Made by a program: the position numbers and the translations under genes
In this document: one piece after another, positions 18,223-25,855 of the stretch
Position numbering within the stretch: position 1 is the first letter of the stretch
How the letters are laid out: every line of letters starts with the position of its first letter
Assembly: GCA_046732255.1 (NCBI GenBank)
Contig: JBKPMR010000016.1
Span: 62,001 to 126,000 of the forward strand
DNA length: 64,000 nt
Source: DATBLE01 sp046732255
GTDB taxonomy: Bacteria > Actinomycetota > Thermoleophilia > Gaiellales > Gaiellaceae
Direction: 5' to 3'
Notes under the pieces: model-generated
What the model saw: only the letters and a program-made list of their open reading frames with translations
The model's database searches: none
What the model was told of the DNA's origin: nothing

Positions 18223-19172
18223 GACGCCAGGAACTCCACGATCCGCGCGGCGACCTCCTCGCCGGCGTCCTCCTGGACGTAGTGGCCCGCGTTCCGGACG
18301 AGCTCGGCGGGCAGGGCGCCCGGGATTAACCCTGCGATCGCGTCGGCGACCTCGGGCGCGAAGATCGGGTCCGAGTCGCCGAAGAGGACGAGCGCCGGCT
18401 TCTCCCACGATTTGAGCGCGTCCCGAATCGCCAGCAGCGGAGCCGTGTTCGGGTGCTCCGGCTCGGTCGGCACCAGCTCCGGGAACGCCAGCGCCCCTGC
18501 CTTCGACTCCGGCATCGGGAACGGCGCGTCGTACGCCGCGGCGACGTCGTCGGCAAGGCCCCGGGCCGTGCCCCTCCGGATCAGCCGTCCCGGCTGGAAG
18601 TCGCCGCCGGACGCCCTGACGAGGTCACGGAACCGCAGCCAGGTCTCGCTCGGGGCACGTCCGCCCTCGACACCGGTGTTCAGGATCACGAGTCGGGCCA
18701 CCCGCTCCGGCTGCTCGACCGCCAGCCGGAGGCCGATCGGCCCGCCCCAGTCCTGCATGACCAGCGTCAGCCGCTGCAGGTCGAGCTCCTCGACCAGGCG
18801 CACGATCGACGCACAGTGCCGGTCGAACCTGTACCAGCCGATGTCCGTCGGCTTGTCGGACCGGCCGAAGCCGAAGTAGTCCGGCGCGACCACGCGGGCC
18901 ACATTGGCCAGGCCGGGGATCATCTTCCGGTAGAGGAACGACCAGGTCGGCTCGCCGTGCAGGCACAGCACCGGGTCACCCATGCCCTCGTCGACGTAGT
19001 CCATCCGCAGCCCGTCCTGGTCGAGGTGGTGCGGCGCGTACGCGAAGTCGGGCAGGCCTTCGAACCGCTCCGGAGGGGTGCGATAGATGCTGACGCCTGC
19101 GGCGTCACGACATCGCCTCGCACCAATGCCGACAGCTTCGCCGTCGCCTTTGTGCTCGGCTTTGTCTCTCAC
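18219..19172 (-). CDS. Alpha/beta hydrolase, haloalkane dehalogenase-like
   Basis: 317 residues. Alpha/beta hydrolase fold with 'LCLHGEPTWSFLYRKMIPGL' oxyanion region, nucleophile elbow 'VMQDWGGPIGLRLA' (Asp nucleophile, as in haloalkane dehalogenases), acid-side 'VLFGDSDPIF' and catalytic His 'NAGHYVQED'. The Asp-W-G-G nucleophile and Trp after HGEPTW support true dehalogenase chemistry on C-halogen bonds, though epoxide hydrolases share parts. GTG start overlaps the preceding SDR stop (GTGA); the N-terminal ~27 residues are repeat R3. Confidence 0.85.
   Translation of the reverse strand: MRDKAEHKGDGEAVGIGARRCRDAAGVSIYRTPPERFEGLPDFAYAPHHLDQDGLRMDYVDEGMGDPVLCLHGEPTWSFLYRKMIPGLANVARVVAPDYFGFGRSDKPTDIGWYRFDRHCASIVRLVEELDLQRLTLVMQDWGGPIGLRLAVEQPERVARLVILNTGVEGGRAPSETWLRFRDLVRASGGDFQPGRLIRRGTARGLADDVAAAYDAPFPMPESKAGALAFPELVPTEPEHPNTAPLLAIRDALKSWEKPALVLFGDSDPIFAPEVADAIAGLIPGALPAELVRNAGHYVQEDAGEEVAARIVEFLAS
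19091..19172 (-). repeat. In-gene repeat R3, copy 2
   Basis: Second copy of the 82-base repeat; encodes MRDKAEHKGDGEAV at the start of the dehalogenase-like protein. See 18141-18222. Confidence 0.85.
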
Positions 19173-19837
19173 CGCGGCCCCGGTACGCCGCGGAACTCGT
19201 ACACGAGCGGGTCCCGGCCCGGCTGAACGACCCACGCCCGACCTGTCTCGCCGGAGCGCGCCGCGGTCAGAGCGGCGGCCGCCACCGTCTCCGCGGCCAG
19301 CAGCGGGAGCGATTCTGCGGCCACCAAGGCGCGCAGCTCGTCGTCGACGATCGGCGTGTCGGCGAACCCTGGGCAGAGCGCGTTGATGGTGATCCCGCGG
19401 TCGAGGAGCTGCGGCGCCACAGCCCGGACGAAGCCGACGACCGCGTGCTTCGTCAGCGTGTAGATCGGGTCGAGCGGGAGGGCCCCCAGCCCGGCCAGCG
19501 ACGCCGTGGCGACGATTGCCGAGCCCGGCTCCATCACCTGCGCCATCCGCCGCGTCCCGAACACGACTCCGTCGACGTTGGCGCCGAGCGCGCGGCGGTA
19601 GCTGTCGTCGTCGAGCTCGGCGACGTCGCCGACCCCGGTCCCGACGCCGGCGTTGAGGAACGCGAAGTCGACCGCGCCGATCTCCTCCCACGCCTCCGCG
19701 CGGGCGACGTCGAAGCCGTCCACCAGGTCGAGAGAAAGGACGTCGCATCCTTCCGCCTCGAGCGTCGCGACCGCCGCGGCGCCGATCCCCGAGGCCCCGC
19801 CGGTGACGAGCGCGCGTCGAAAACGCTGCCCGTTCAT
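19169..19837 (-). CDS. SDR family oxidoreductase
   Basis: 222 residues, short for the family. 'ALVTGGASGIGAAAVA' nucleotide site, 'FLNAGVGTGVGD', 'ATASLAGLGALPLDPIYTLTKHAV' with the YxxxK-type 'Y...K', and 'NALCPGFADTPI'. ATG 19837 is the first start after the palindromic spacer; longer frames run back through those palindromes. Translationally coupled to the next gene by GTGA. Confidence 0.82.
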   Translation of the reverse strand: MNGQRFRRALVTGGASGIGAAAVATLEAEGCDVLSLDLVDGFDVARAEAWEEIGAVDFAFLNAGVGTGVGDVAELDDDSYRRALGANVDGVVFGTRRMAQVMEPGSAIVATASLAGLGALPLDPIYTLTKHAVVGFVRAVAPQLLDRGITINALCPGFADTPIVDDELRALVAAESLPLLAAETVAAAALTAARSGETGRAWVVQPGRDPLVYEFRGVPGPR

Positions 19838-19856
19838 CGCGGCCGTGGCCCTCCGA

Positions 19857-19887
19857 GCCACGTCCGGTGCCAGGCACCGGACGTGGC
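19857..19887. repeat. REP-like palindrome P1, copy 1
   Basis: 15-base arms around one base (GCCACGTCCGGTGCC, A, and its complement). Followed by GCGTTCTTGGACAG. Confidence 0.8.
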
Positions 19888-19939
19888 GTTCTTGGACAGA
19901 GCGGGTGGCATGGTTGAGCGGCCGCGTGTCTCGAACGGA

Positions 19940-19966
19940 CACGTCCGGTGCCTGGCACCGGACGTG
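19940..19966. repeat. REP-like palindrome P1, copy 2
   Basis: 13-base arms CACGTCCGGTGCC around T; followed by GCGAAGTCGGACAA, similar to the tail of copy 1. Both sit in the 147-base gap between the quinone-reductase stop and the SDR start, inside an otherwise tight operon. Confidence 0.8.
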
Positions 19967-19984
19967 GCGAAGTCGGACAACGGC

Positions 19985-20884
19985 CTAGGGGACAAGGACG
20001 ACCTTTCCGACATGGCCGCGCGACTCGATCAGCTCGTGCGCGGCGGCCGCGTCCGCGAGCGGAAACTCCGACCCGACGACCGGTCGAACGGCGCCTTGCT
20101 CCCAGAGCCCGACGAGCTCGGCGGCAGCCGCGTGGACGACTTCGGGCGCGAGCGCCATCAGGCGACCGAGGTAGAAGCCGGCCACCGAGACGTTCCGGCC
20201 GACCACGAGCGCCGGATCGAGGGCCGCCCACGGCCCACCCGCGTACCCGATCGCGATCAGCGTCCCGAGCGGGGCGACCACCTTCAGCGAGGCGGCGAAG
20301 ACGTCGCCGCCGACCGGATCCACGACGACGTCGGCCCGAACCGCGCCGGCGAACTCCTCGTAGCCGTACGCCTCGTCGGCACCGAGCTCGACCGCGAACG
20401 CGCGCTTCTCCTCGGAGCCGGCGGTCGCGAGCACGCGGGCACCGAGGTGGCGGGCGAGCTGGACCGCGGCGCTCCCGACCCCACCCGCGGCCGCATGGAC
20501 GAGCACGGTCGAGCCCGCCTCGACCCGTGTCTGGCGGACGAGCGGTATCCAGGCGGTGAGGAACGTCATCAGGAACGCGGCGCCCTCGGCGAAGGTCGCC
20601 CCTTCGGGCAGCGGCACGACCCAGTCGACGGCGACCTGCTCCGCGTAGCCTCCGCCCCGCGGTAACGCCATCACCCTGCGGCCGTCCAGCTCCCCGGCGA
20701 CCTCGCCGCCGAGGACGACGGGCAACTCGGGCGGCGCGGGATACGTGCCGCGGCGGATCAGCACGTCCATGAAGTTCACGCCCGCCGCCCGAACGCGCAG
20801 GACCGACTCTCCCTCGGGCTCGGGAACGTCGGCGAGCTCGAGCCGTTCCGGTCCGCCCAGCTCCCGTAGGAGGACGGCTTTCAG
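19985..20884 (-). CDS. Quinone oxidoreductase / zinc-type alcohol dehydrogenase superfamily (probable CTG start)
   Basis: 299 residues. MDR superfamily: 'AVLLRELGGPERLELADVPEPE', 'GVNFMDVLIRRGTYP', Rossmann 'VLVHAAAGGVGSAAVQLARHLGARVLATAGS', 'DVVVDPVGGD' and C-terminal 'HVGKVVLVP'; no structural-zinc cysteines, so a QOR-like NADPH reductase. The family begins M-K-A-V; here that Met position is CTG (20882-20884), which overlaps the TGA of fadD as CTGA. No ATG, GTG or TTG lies nearby in frame before the conserved start. Confidence 0.87.
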   Translation of the reverse strand: MKAVLLRELGGPERLELADVPEPEGESVLRVRAAGVNFMDVLIRRGTYPAPPELPVVLGGEVAGELDGRRVMALPRGGGYAEQVAVDWVVPLPEGATFAEGAAFLMTFLTAWIPLVRQTRVEAGSTVLVHAAAGGVGSAAVQLARHLGARVLATAGSEEKRAFAVELGADEAYGYEEFAGAVRADVVVDPVGGDVFAASLKVVAPLGTLIAIGYAGGPWAALDPALVVGRNVSVAGFYLGRLMALAPEVVHAAAAELVGLWEQGAVRPVVGSEFPLADAAAAHELIESRGHVGKVVLVP

Positions 20885-22575
20885 GACGCCGCCGGCTCGT
20901 GCGCCGGCGCGTCGGCGGGAGCAGTTGGGAAAGCCGGGTCCGAAGGGTTTGCTTCTGCGAGCCCGGTGCCCTGCGACACCCGCGAAGCGGGTGAGCAGAA
21001 TCTCTCGCGCAGCGCCGTCTTCCGGAACTTCCCGACGGCGGTCTTCGGGATCTCGTCGACGAACACGAACGCGTCCGGCAGCCACCACTTCGGGAAGTCG
21101 GGCGCCAGGAAGTCGCGCAGCTCCTCCGGCGTCACGCTCTGGCCCTCGCGGGTCACGCAGACCGCGAGCGGTCGCTCGTCCCAGCGCTCGTCCGGAACGG
21201 CGATCACCGCCGCCTCCGCGATCGCCGGATGCCCCATCAACGCGTTCTCGAGCGCGACCGAGCTGATCCACTCACCGCCCGACTTGATCACGTCCTTCGA
21301 CCGGTCCTGGATGTGGATGTGCCCGCGCGGGTGGATCGAGACGATGTCGCCGGTCTTGAACCAGCCGTCCTCCGTCCACCGCTCGGCTTGCTCGGGCGTG
21401 TCGTAGTACGACGCCGCCACCCACGGCCCGCGGACCTCGAGCTCGCCCATCGTCTCGTCGTCCCACGGGATCTCGGTGCCGTCGGCATCGCGCGCCCGCA
21501 GCTCGACGAGCGGCAGCGGCAGCCCCTGCAGAGCGATGTAGTCGAACTTCGTCTCGTCGTCCGCCTGGGCCAGGTCGCCGGGCAGCGCCGCCTCCGACGC
21601 GACCGGCGAGGTCTCGGTCATCCCCCACCCGTGGACGATCTCCAAGCCGTGCCGCTCCTTGAACGCGGCGATCATCGCTCGCGGGACCGCCGAGCCGCCG
21701 ACGAGCATGCCCTTCATCCGGGAGAGGTCCCACCGGCCGGGATTCGCGTCCAGCATCGCCAGGATCCCCATCCATATCGTCGGCACGCCCGCCGCCCACG
21801 TCACGCCCTCCTGCACGAAGTCGTCGAGCAGCGACTCCGGATCGAGATGCGGTCCGGGGTAGACGATCTTCGCGCCGAACATCGTCGCCAGATACGGGTA
21901 GCCCCACGCGTTGGCGTGGAACATCGGCACGACCGGGAGGATGACATCACCCTCGTAGACGCCGATCCCGAGTGGGTTCGCCGCCCCGACCCCGAGCGTG
22001 TGCAGCACGGTCGAGCGGTGCGAGTAGACGACGCCCTTCGGCCGTCCGGTCGTTCCGCTCGTGTAGCACATCGCCGCCGCCTCGTCCTCGTCGAGCTCCG
22101 GGTCGCGCCAGTCGTCCTCGGAGGCACCGGCGAGCAGCTCCTCGTACGAGTCCTCGACCACGAACACGTGCTCGATCGCCGTTCGGCCACGGAACCGGTC
22201 GAGCAGCGGCACGAGACTCCGGTCGACGACGACGGCCCGGTCGCCTGCATGATCGGCGATGAAGGCGAGGTCGTTCGGGTGGAGCCGGATGTTGAGCGTG
22301 TGCAGCGTGAAGCCGCCGCACGGGACACCGAGGTAGCACTCCATGTGCTGGTAGTGGTTCCAACAGAGGGTGGCGACGCGGTCGCCGCGCTCCAACCCGA
22401 GCCTCTGGAGCGCGACCGAGAGCTGCCTCGACCGCCGCGTCAGATCGCGGTAGCCGTAGCGGTGGAAGCTTTTGTCGGGGAGACGGGTGACGACCTCCTT
22501 GTCGCCGAAGTACGTCTCGGCACGCCGGAGCAGGTGCGGCAGCGTGAGCTGGAAGTCCATCATCTGGCCGCGCAC
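20881..22575 (-). CDS. Acyl-CoA synthetase (FadD-like AMP-forming ligase)
   Basis: 564 residues. AMP-binding motifs 'MCYTSGTTGRPKGVVYSHRS', 'VHGWGMTETSPVA', 'WFKTGDIVSIHPRGHIHIQDRSKDVIKSGGEWIS' and 'IPKTAVGKFRKTALRE' with the catalytic Lys. Activates a fatty or other carboxylic acid to its CoA ester for the surrounding beta-oxidation genes. GTG 22575 is 6 bases after TACGAT; an in-frame ATG pair follows four codons later. Oddity: the last ~38 residues after 'ALRERF' are encoded by dispersed module R2 and are not part of the normal family. Confidence 0.9.
   Translation of the reverse strand: MRGQMMDFQLTLPHLLRRAETYFGDKEVVTRLPDKSFHRYGYRDLTRRSRQLSVALQRLGLERGDRVATLCWNHYQHMECYLGVPCGGFTLHTLNIRLHPNDLAFIADHAGDRAVVVDRSLVPLLDRFRGRTAIEHVFVVEDSYEELLAGASEDDWRDPELDEDEAAAMCYTSGTTGRPKGVVYSHRSTVLHTLGVGAANPLGIGVYEGDVILPVVPMFHANAWGYPYLATMFGAKIVYPGPHLDPESLLDDFVQEGVTWAAGVPTIWMGILAMLDANPGRWDLSRMKGMLVGGSAVPRAMIAAFKERHGLEIVHGWGMTETSPVASEAALPGDLAQADDETKFDYIALQGLPLPLVELRARDADGTEIPWDDETMGELEVRGPWVAASYYDTPEQAERWTEDGWFKTGDIVSIHPRGHIHIQDRSKDVIKSGGEWISSVALENALMGHPAIAEAAVIAVPDERWDERPLAVCVTREGQSVTPEELRDFLAPDFPKWWLPDAFVFVDEIPKTAVGKFRKTALRERFCSPASRVSQGTGLAEANPSDPAFPTAPADAPAHEPAAS
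20927..21000 (-). repeat. Dispersed module R2, copy in the fadD 3' end
   Basis: Matches 4350-4421 in blocks (GGGAAAGCCGG, GGGTTTGCTTCT, CCGGTGCCC, CGCGAAGCG). It supplies C-terminal residues of the FadD-like protein. Confidence 0.75.
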
Positions 22576-22581
22576 GAGAGG

Positions 22582-22587
22582 ATCGTA
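22582..22587 (-). promoter_or_regulatory. -10 box TACGAT, internal leaderless start of fadD-like gene
   Basis: Minus-strand TACGAT, 6 bases before GTG 22575, in the 20-base gap after the upstream SDR gene. Confidence 0.55.
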
Positions 22588-22595
22588 CGACGGGC

Positions 22596-23408
22596 TCAGC
22601 CGCCGAGCAACGCGCGCCGGAACACGCGGTCGCGCAGCCGGTCGGGAAGGCGCTCGATCGCAGCGCGGATCTTCGCGTCCCGCCCGACGACGTATCGCGT
22701 CTTCGGCCGAGAGGCAGTGAGCGCGTGCTCGACCGCCTCCGCGACCAGCTCGACCGGCGCCGCCTTGCTCGAGCGGGTCGCGGCAACCTGGCGGAACCGC
22801 TCGATCCTTGCCCGGTAACGCTCGGAGACGTGGTCGGCGAGCGGCTGCGGCTTCGTCCAGATCGCGGTCGCGATGTTCCCCGGCTCGACGAGTGCGACGT
22901 CGATCCCGTCCGCAGCGAGCTCGAGCCGGAGCGAGTCGGCCATCGCCTCGAGCGCGAACTTCGTCATCGCATACCCGCCGAGGAAAGGGAGGGCGCTGCG
23001 ACCGCCGATCGAGCCCATGATCACGACGCGGCCGCGGGCTGCGCGGAGCGCCGGCAGCGCCGCCTGCGTCACCGCCAGCTGGCCGACGACGTTCACCTCG
23101 AGCTGGCGGCGCAGCTCCTCCGGCGGCAGGTCTTCCAGCGGCGCGGCGACCCCGATGCCGGCGTTGTTCACCAGCCCGTCGAGCCGTTCGAACGACAGCG
23201 CCGGCGGGTCGGTGACGTCGAGGATCAGCTCGGTCGTCTCGTCCGGCGCGTCGCCCGGTGTCCGCACCCCCGCATACACTTCCCACCCGCGCGCCGCCAG
23301 GAGACGGGCGCAGGCGGCGCCGATGCCGGACGAGGCTCCCGTGATCAGGACCGATCTAGGCGAGGAGCTCAGCGGCGATCTCCGCGCGCTGGCCTGCGGG
23401 GAACCCAT
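22596..23408 (-). CDS. SDR family oxidoreductase (start uncertain)
   Basis: 270 residues from ATG 23408. 'SVLITGASSGIGAACARLLAARG', 'LVNNAGIGVAAP', 'MGSIGGRSALPFLGGYAMTKFALE' (Ser, YxxxK) and 'ALVEPGNIATAI' mark the retinol-dehydrogenase-like SDRs. ATG 23408 would overlap the preceding acyl-CoA dehydrogenase by 53 bases; CTG codons at 23372 or 23348 would give shorter overlaps and, given other likely CTG starts here, are real alternatives. Confidence 0.8.
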   Translation of the reverse strand: MGSPQASARRSPLSSSPRSVLITGASSGIGAACARLLAARGWEVYAGVRTPGDAPDETTELILDVTDPPALSFERLDGLVNNAGIGVAAPLEDLPPEELRRQLEVNVVGQLAVTQAALPALRAARGRVVIMGSIGGRSALPFLGGYAMTKFALEAMADSLRLELAADGIDVALVEPGNIATAIWTKPQPLADHVSERYRARIERFRQVAATRSSKAAPVELVAEAVEHALTASRPKTRYVVGRDAKIRAAIERLPDRLRDRVFRRALLGG

Positions 23409-24282
23409 CGAACGCCTGGATCCACTGCGCCCGCTTGTAGAAGCGGTGCAGCGGGTGCTCCCAGGTGAAGCCGATCCCACCGTGCACCTGGATCGCGCGC
23501 TCGCACGCCGACACAGCCGCCTCAGCCGCATGCGCCTTCGCCGCCGCAGCGGCGATCGGCGCCTGATCGTCGGCCTCGGCGACGCACCACGCAGCCCAAT
23601 AGGCCAGCGACCGGGCGAGCTCAACCGCCATGAACGCGTCCACGAGCGAGTGCGAGACCGCCTGGTAGACGCCGATCGCCTTCCCGAACTGCTGGCGCTC
23701 CTTCGCGTGCTCGACGCCCCAGTCGAGCGCCCGCTGCGCGACCCCGACCGCCTCCAGCGCCAGCGCCGACCGCACGCGTGGACGGTCGAGCACGGCATCC
23801 CCCGCCGCGGGTGTCAGCCGGCCGAACCGGCGGGTGGCGTCCATCGTGGGCACGGTCTCGCCGTCCGCGTCCACCGAGCCGTCGCCCGTGACGACGCGGT
23901 CGACGAGCGCGAGGTCGGGGACGAGGCCGTCGACCTGCGCCGACCATCGGACCTCTCCCGCGGCGACCCTCGCCCGCTCGTCCGGCTCCAGCGTCGGCAG
24001 CGCGAGCGCAACGGTCGAGAAATACGGCCCTGGATACAGTGCGCGTCCCAGCTCCTCCAGTAGCACCGCCTCCTCGAGAAAGCCGAGCCCTGCGCCGCCC
24101 TCCTCCTCGGCGACGGACACCCCGAGCCAGCCGAGCTCGGCCAGCTCGCCCCACGAGGCCGGGTCCCAGCCGACGTCGGAGTCCGCGAGCTCCGCGACGC
24201 GCTCCGGCGGGTAGTGCCCGTCGAGCCAGCGGCGCGCCTCTGCGCGCAGCGCCTCCTGCTCGGCCGTGAACGCGAAATGCAT
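23356..24282 (-). CDS. Acyl-CoA dehydrogenase, small subunit type
   Basis: 308 residues, shorter than normal ACADs. N-terminal 'MHFAFTAEQEALRAEARRWLDG' and C-terminal 'QFGKAIGVYQAVSHSLVDAFMAVELARSLAYWAAW...VQVHGGIGFTWEHPLHRFYKRA' are clear, but the middle lacks the full 'TEPxxGSD' FAD-side motif. Together with the adjacent full-length partner it resembles the alpha2-beta2 FadE pairs used by actinobacteria on steroid side chains and other bulky acyl-CoAs. Its start overlaps the partner's stop. Confidence 0.87.
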   Translation of the reverse strand: MHFAFTAEQEALRAEARRWLDGHYPPERVAELADSDVGWDPASWGELAELGWLGVSVAEEEGGAGLGFLEEAVLLEELGRALYPGPYFSTVALALPTLEPDERARVAAGEVRWSAQVDGLVPDLALVDRVVTGDGSVDADGETVPTMDATRRFGRLTPAAGDAVLDRPRVRSALALEAVGVAQRALDWGVEHAKERQQFGKAIGVYQAVSHSLVDAFMAVELARSLAYWAAWCVAEADDQAPIAAAAAKAHAAEAAVSACERAIQVHGGIGFTWEHPLHRFYKRAQWIQAFDGFPAGQRAEIAAELLA

Positions 24283-25427
24283 CAGCGGCCCTTCGGCAGA
24301 CCGAGCACCCGCTCGGCGACGATGTTGCGCAGGATCTCGGAGGTCCCCGCCTCGATCGTGTTGCCGCGGCTCCGCAGTTGGAGCCACTGCCAGTAGCCGT
24401 CGTCGTCCATCACCTGCGCCTCCGGACCGAGCAGCTCGAGCGCGAGCTTGCCGAGGCGCTGGTTCGCCTCCGACCAGTGCAGCTTCGGGATCGACGCCTC
24501 CGGACCGGGCGCGCCTGTCTCCACCAGCCGCGTCAGCGCCCGGTAGTTCGTCCACTTGAGCGCCTGGAGGTCGATCCACGTCTGCGCGACCAGGTCGTGG
24601 AGCCGATCGTCCAACTCGCGGCCGCGGGTGAGCTCGAGGAGCTTGCCGACCGCAACCTCGAATTGCCCGGAGAGCGCGAACCCGAGCGCCGCCCGCTCGT
24701 GCATCAGCGTCGTCATCGCCACCTGCCAGCCCTGGCCGGGCTCGCCGATCACGTTCTCGACCGGAACCTCGACGTCCTGGAAGAAGATCTCGTTGAACTC
24801 GGCTTCGCCGGTGATCTGGGTCAGCGGCCGCACCTCGACGCCTGGAGCGTGCATGTCGACCAGCAGGTACGTCAGCCCCTGGTAACGAGGGGCATCGGGG
24901 TCGCTGAGCGTGATCAGCAGGCACCAGTCCGCGAGGTGGGCATACGACGACCAGACCTTCTGGCCGTTGACGACGAAGTGTCCGTCTTGCCGCTCCGACC
25001 GCGTCCGCACCGAGGCGAGATCGGAGCCGGCGCCCGGCTCCGAGAAGCCCTGGCACCAGATCTCCTCCGCGGAGAGGATCTTCGGCAGGAAGCGCGCCTT
25101 CTGCTCGTCGGTGCCGTGGACGATGATCGTCGGCCCCGCCATCCCCAGCCCGATTACGTTGATGTGGCTCGGCGCCTGCGCCTTGGCCAGCTCTTCGAGC
25201 AGGATCGCCTGGTGCGAGTACGGCGCTCCGCCGCCGCCGTAGTCCTTCGGCCAGGTCAGCGCGGCGTACCCGGCGTCACCGAGCTTGCGGCTCCAGTCTC
25301 GGCCCCACTCCTCGAAGCGTGCGCTCCCGCCGCGGCGCCCGCGCAGGTCGTCCGGGAGGTTGGCGGCGAGCCAGGCCCGAACCTCGTCTCTGAAGGCGGC
25401 CTCGTCGGGCGAGTCGCGGAGCTGCAC
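24282..25427 (-). CDS. Acyl-CoA dehydrogenase, large subunit type
   Basis: 381 residues. 'WCQGFSEPGAGSDLASVRTRSER', 'FVVNGQKVWSSYAHLADWCLL', 'AEFNEIFFQDVEVPVENVIGEPGQGW' and 'RSRGNTIEAGTSEILRNIVAERVLGLP' identify the catalytic ACAD partner. Likely heteromeric with the following small protein. GTG 25427 lies 6 bases after TAGATT, giving this pair its own leaderless promoter within the operon. Confidence 0.9.
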   Translation of the reverse strand: MQLRDSPDEAAFRDEVRAWLAANLPDDLRGRRGGSARFEEWGRDWSRKLGDAGYAALTWPKDYGGGGAPYSHQAILLEELAKAQAPSHINVIGLGMAGPTIIVHGTDEQKARFLPKILSAEEIWCQGFSEPGAGSDLASVRTRSERQDGHFVVNGQKVWSSYAHLADWCLLITLSDPDAPRYQGLTYLLVDMHAPGVEVRPLTQITGEAEFNEIFFQDVEVPVENVIGEPGQGWQVAMTTLMHERAALGFALSGQFEVAVGKLLELTRGRELDDRLHDLVAQTWIDLQALKWTNYRALTRLVETGAPGPEASIPKLHWSEANQRLGKLALELLGPEAQVMDDDGYWQWLQLRSRGNTIEAGTSEILRNIVAERVLGLPKGR

Positions 25428-25433
25428 GCCCCG

Positions 25434-25439
25434 AATCTA
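25434..25439 (-). promoter_or_regulatory. -10 box TAGATT, leaderless start of the FadE pair
   Basis: Minus-strand TAGATT, 6 bases before GTG 25427. The box includes the stop codon of the preceding PaaI gene. Confidence 0.55.
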
Positions 25440-25853
25440 ACGCTGATCGCGCAGCGTCATGCACGTGCTGGTTGCGTGCGCGATCTTGCGCCCCTCGCCG
25501 TCGACGACGTCGCAAGTCGTCAGCCCGATCGTCCGCCCGGCGTGCACCACTCGGCCCGTCGCGACCATGGTGCCGGCGGTCACCGGGCGCAGGTAGTTGG
25601 TCTTCAGCTCCAGCGTCGTGAAGGACTCGCCCTCGGCAAGCAGCGACGCATACGCGAGACCCATCGCCGCATCGGCGAGCGCGCAGATCACCCCGCCCTG
25701 GACGGTGCCCATCGGGTTCGCATGCTCGGGCCGCGCCTCCATCTCGAACACACACTCGCCGTCGTCGACCGAGATGAGCCTGATGCCGAGCAGCTCGGCC
25801 ACGGGCGGCGGTGGCGCTTCGCCTCGGAGGATCGCCTCGATCTGCTCCCGCAT
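25437..25853 (-). CDS. PaaI-family hotdog thioesterase
   Basis: 138 residues. 'NPMGTVQGGVICALADAAMGLAYAS' is the PaaI active-site helix (with Gln for the usual His in HGG), followed by 'LELKTNYLRPVTAGTMVATGRVVHAGRTIGL'. Hydrolyses acyl-CoA esters, possibly to free CoA in the lipid-catabolic operon. Only two bases from the upstream hydrolase gene. Confidence 0.87.
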   Translation of the reverse strand: MREQIEAILRGEAPPPPVAELLGIRLISVDDGECVFEMEARPEHANPMGTVQGGVICALADAAMGLAYASLLAEGESFTTLELKTNYLRPVTAGTMVATGRVVHAGRTIGLTTCDVVDGEGRKIAHATSTCMTLRDQR

Positions 25854-25855
25854 CG

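Noticed and set aside
18219..20231. A single 670-codon minus-strand fusion protein.
   Set aside because: The upstream part is out of frame with the true SDR gene; the hydrolase starts at GTG 19172 within repeat R3.
20881..23286. An 801-codon SDR-FadD fusion.
   Set aside because: The N-terminal part is the SDR gene in the wrong frame; FadD starts at 22575 behind its own -10 box.
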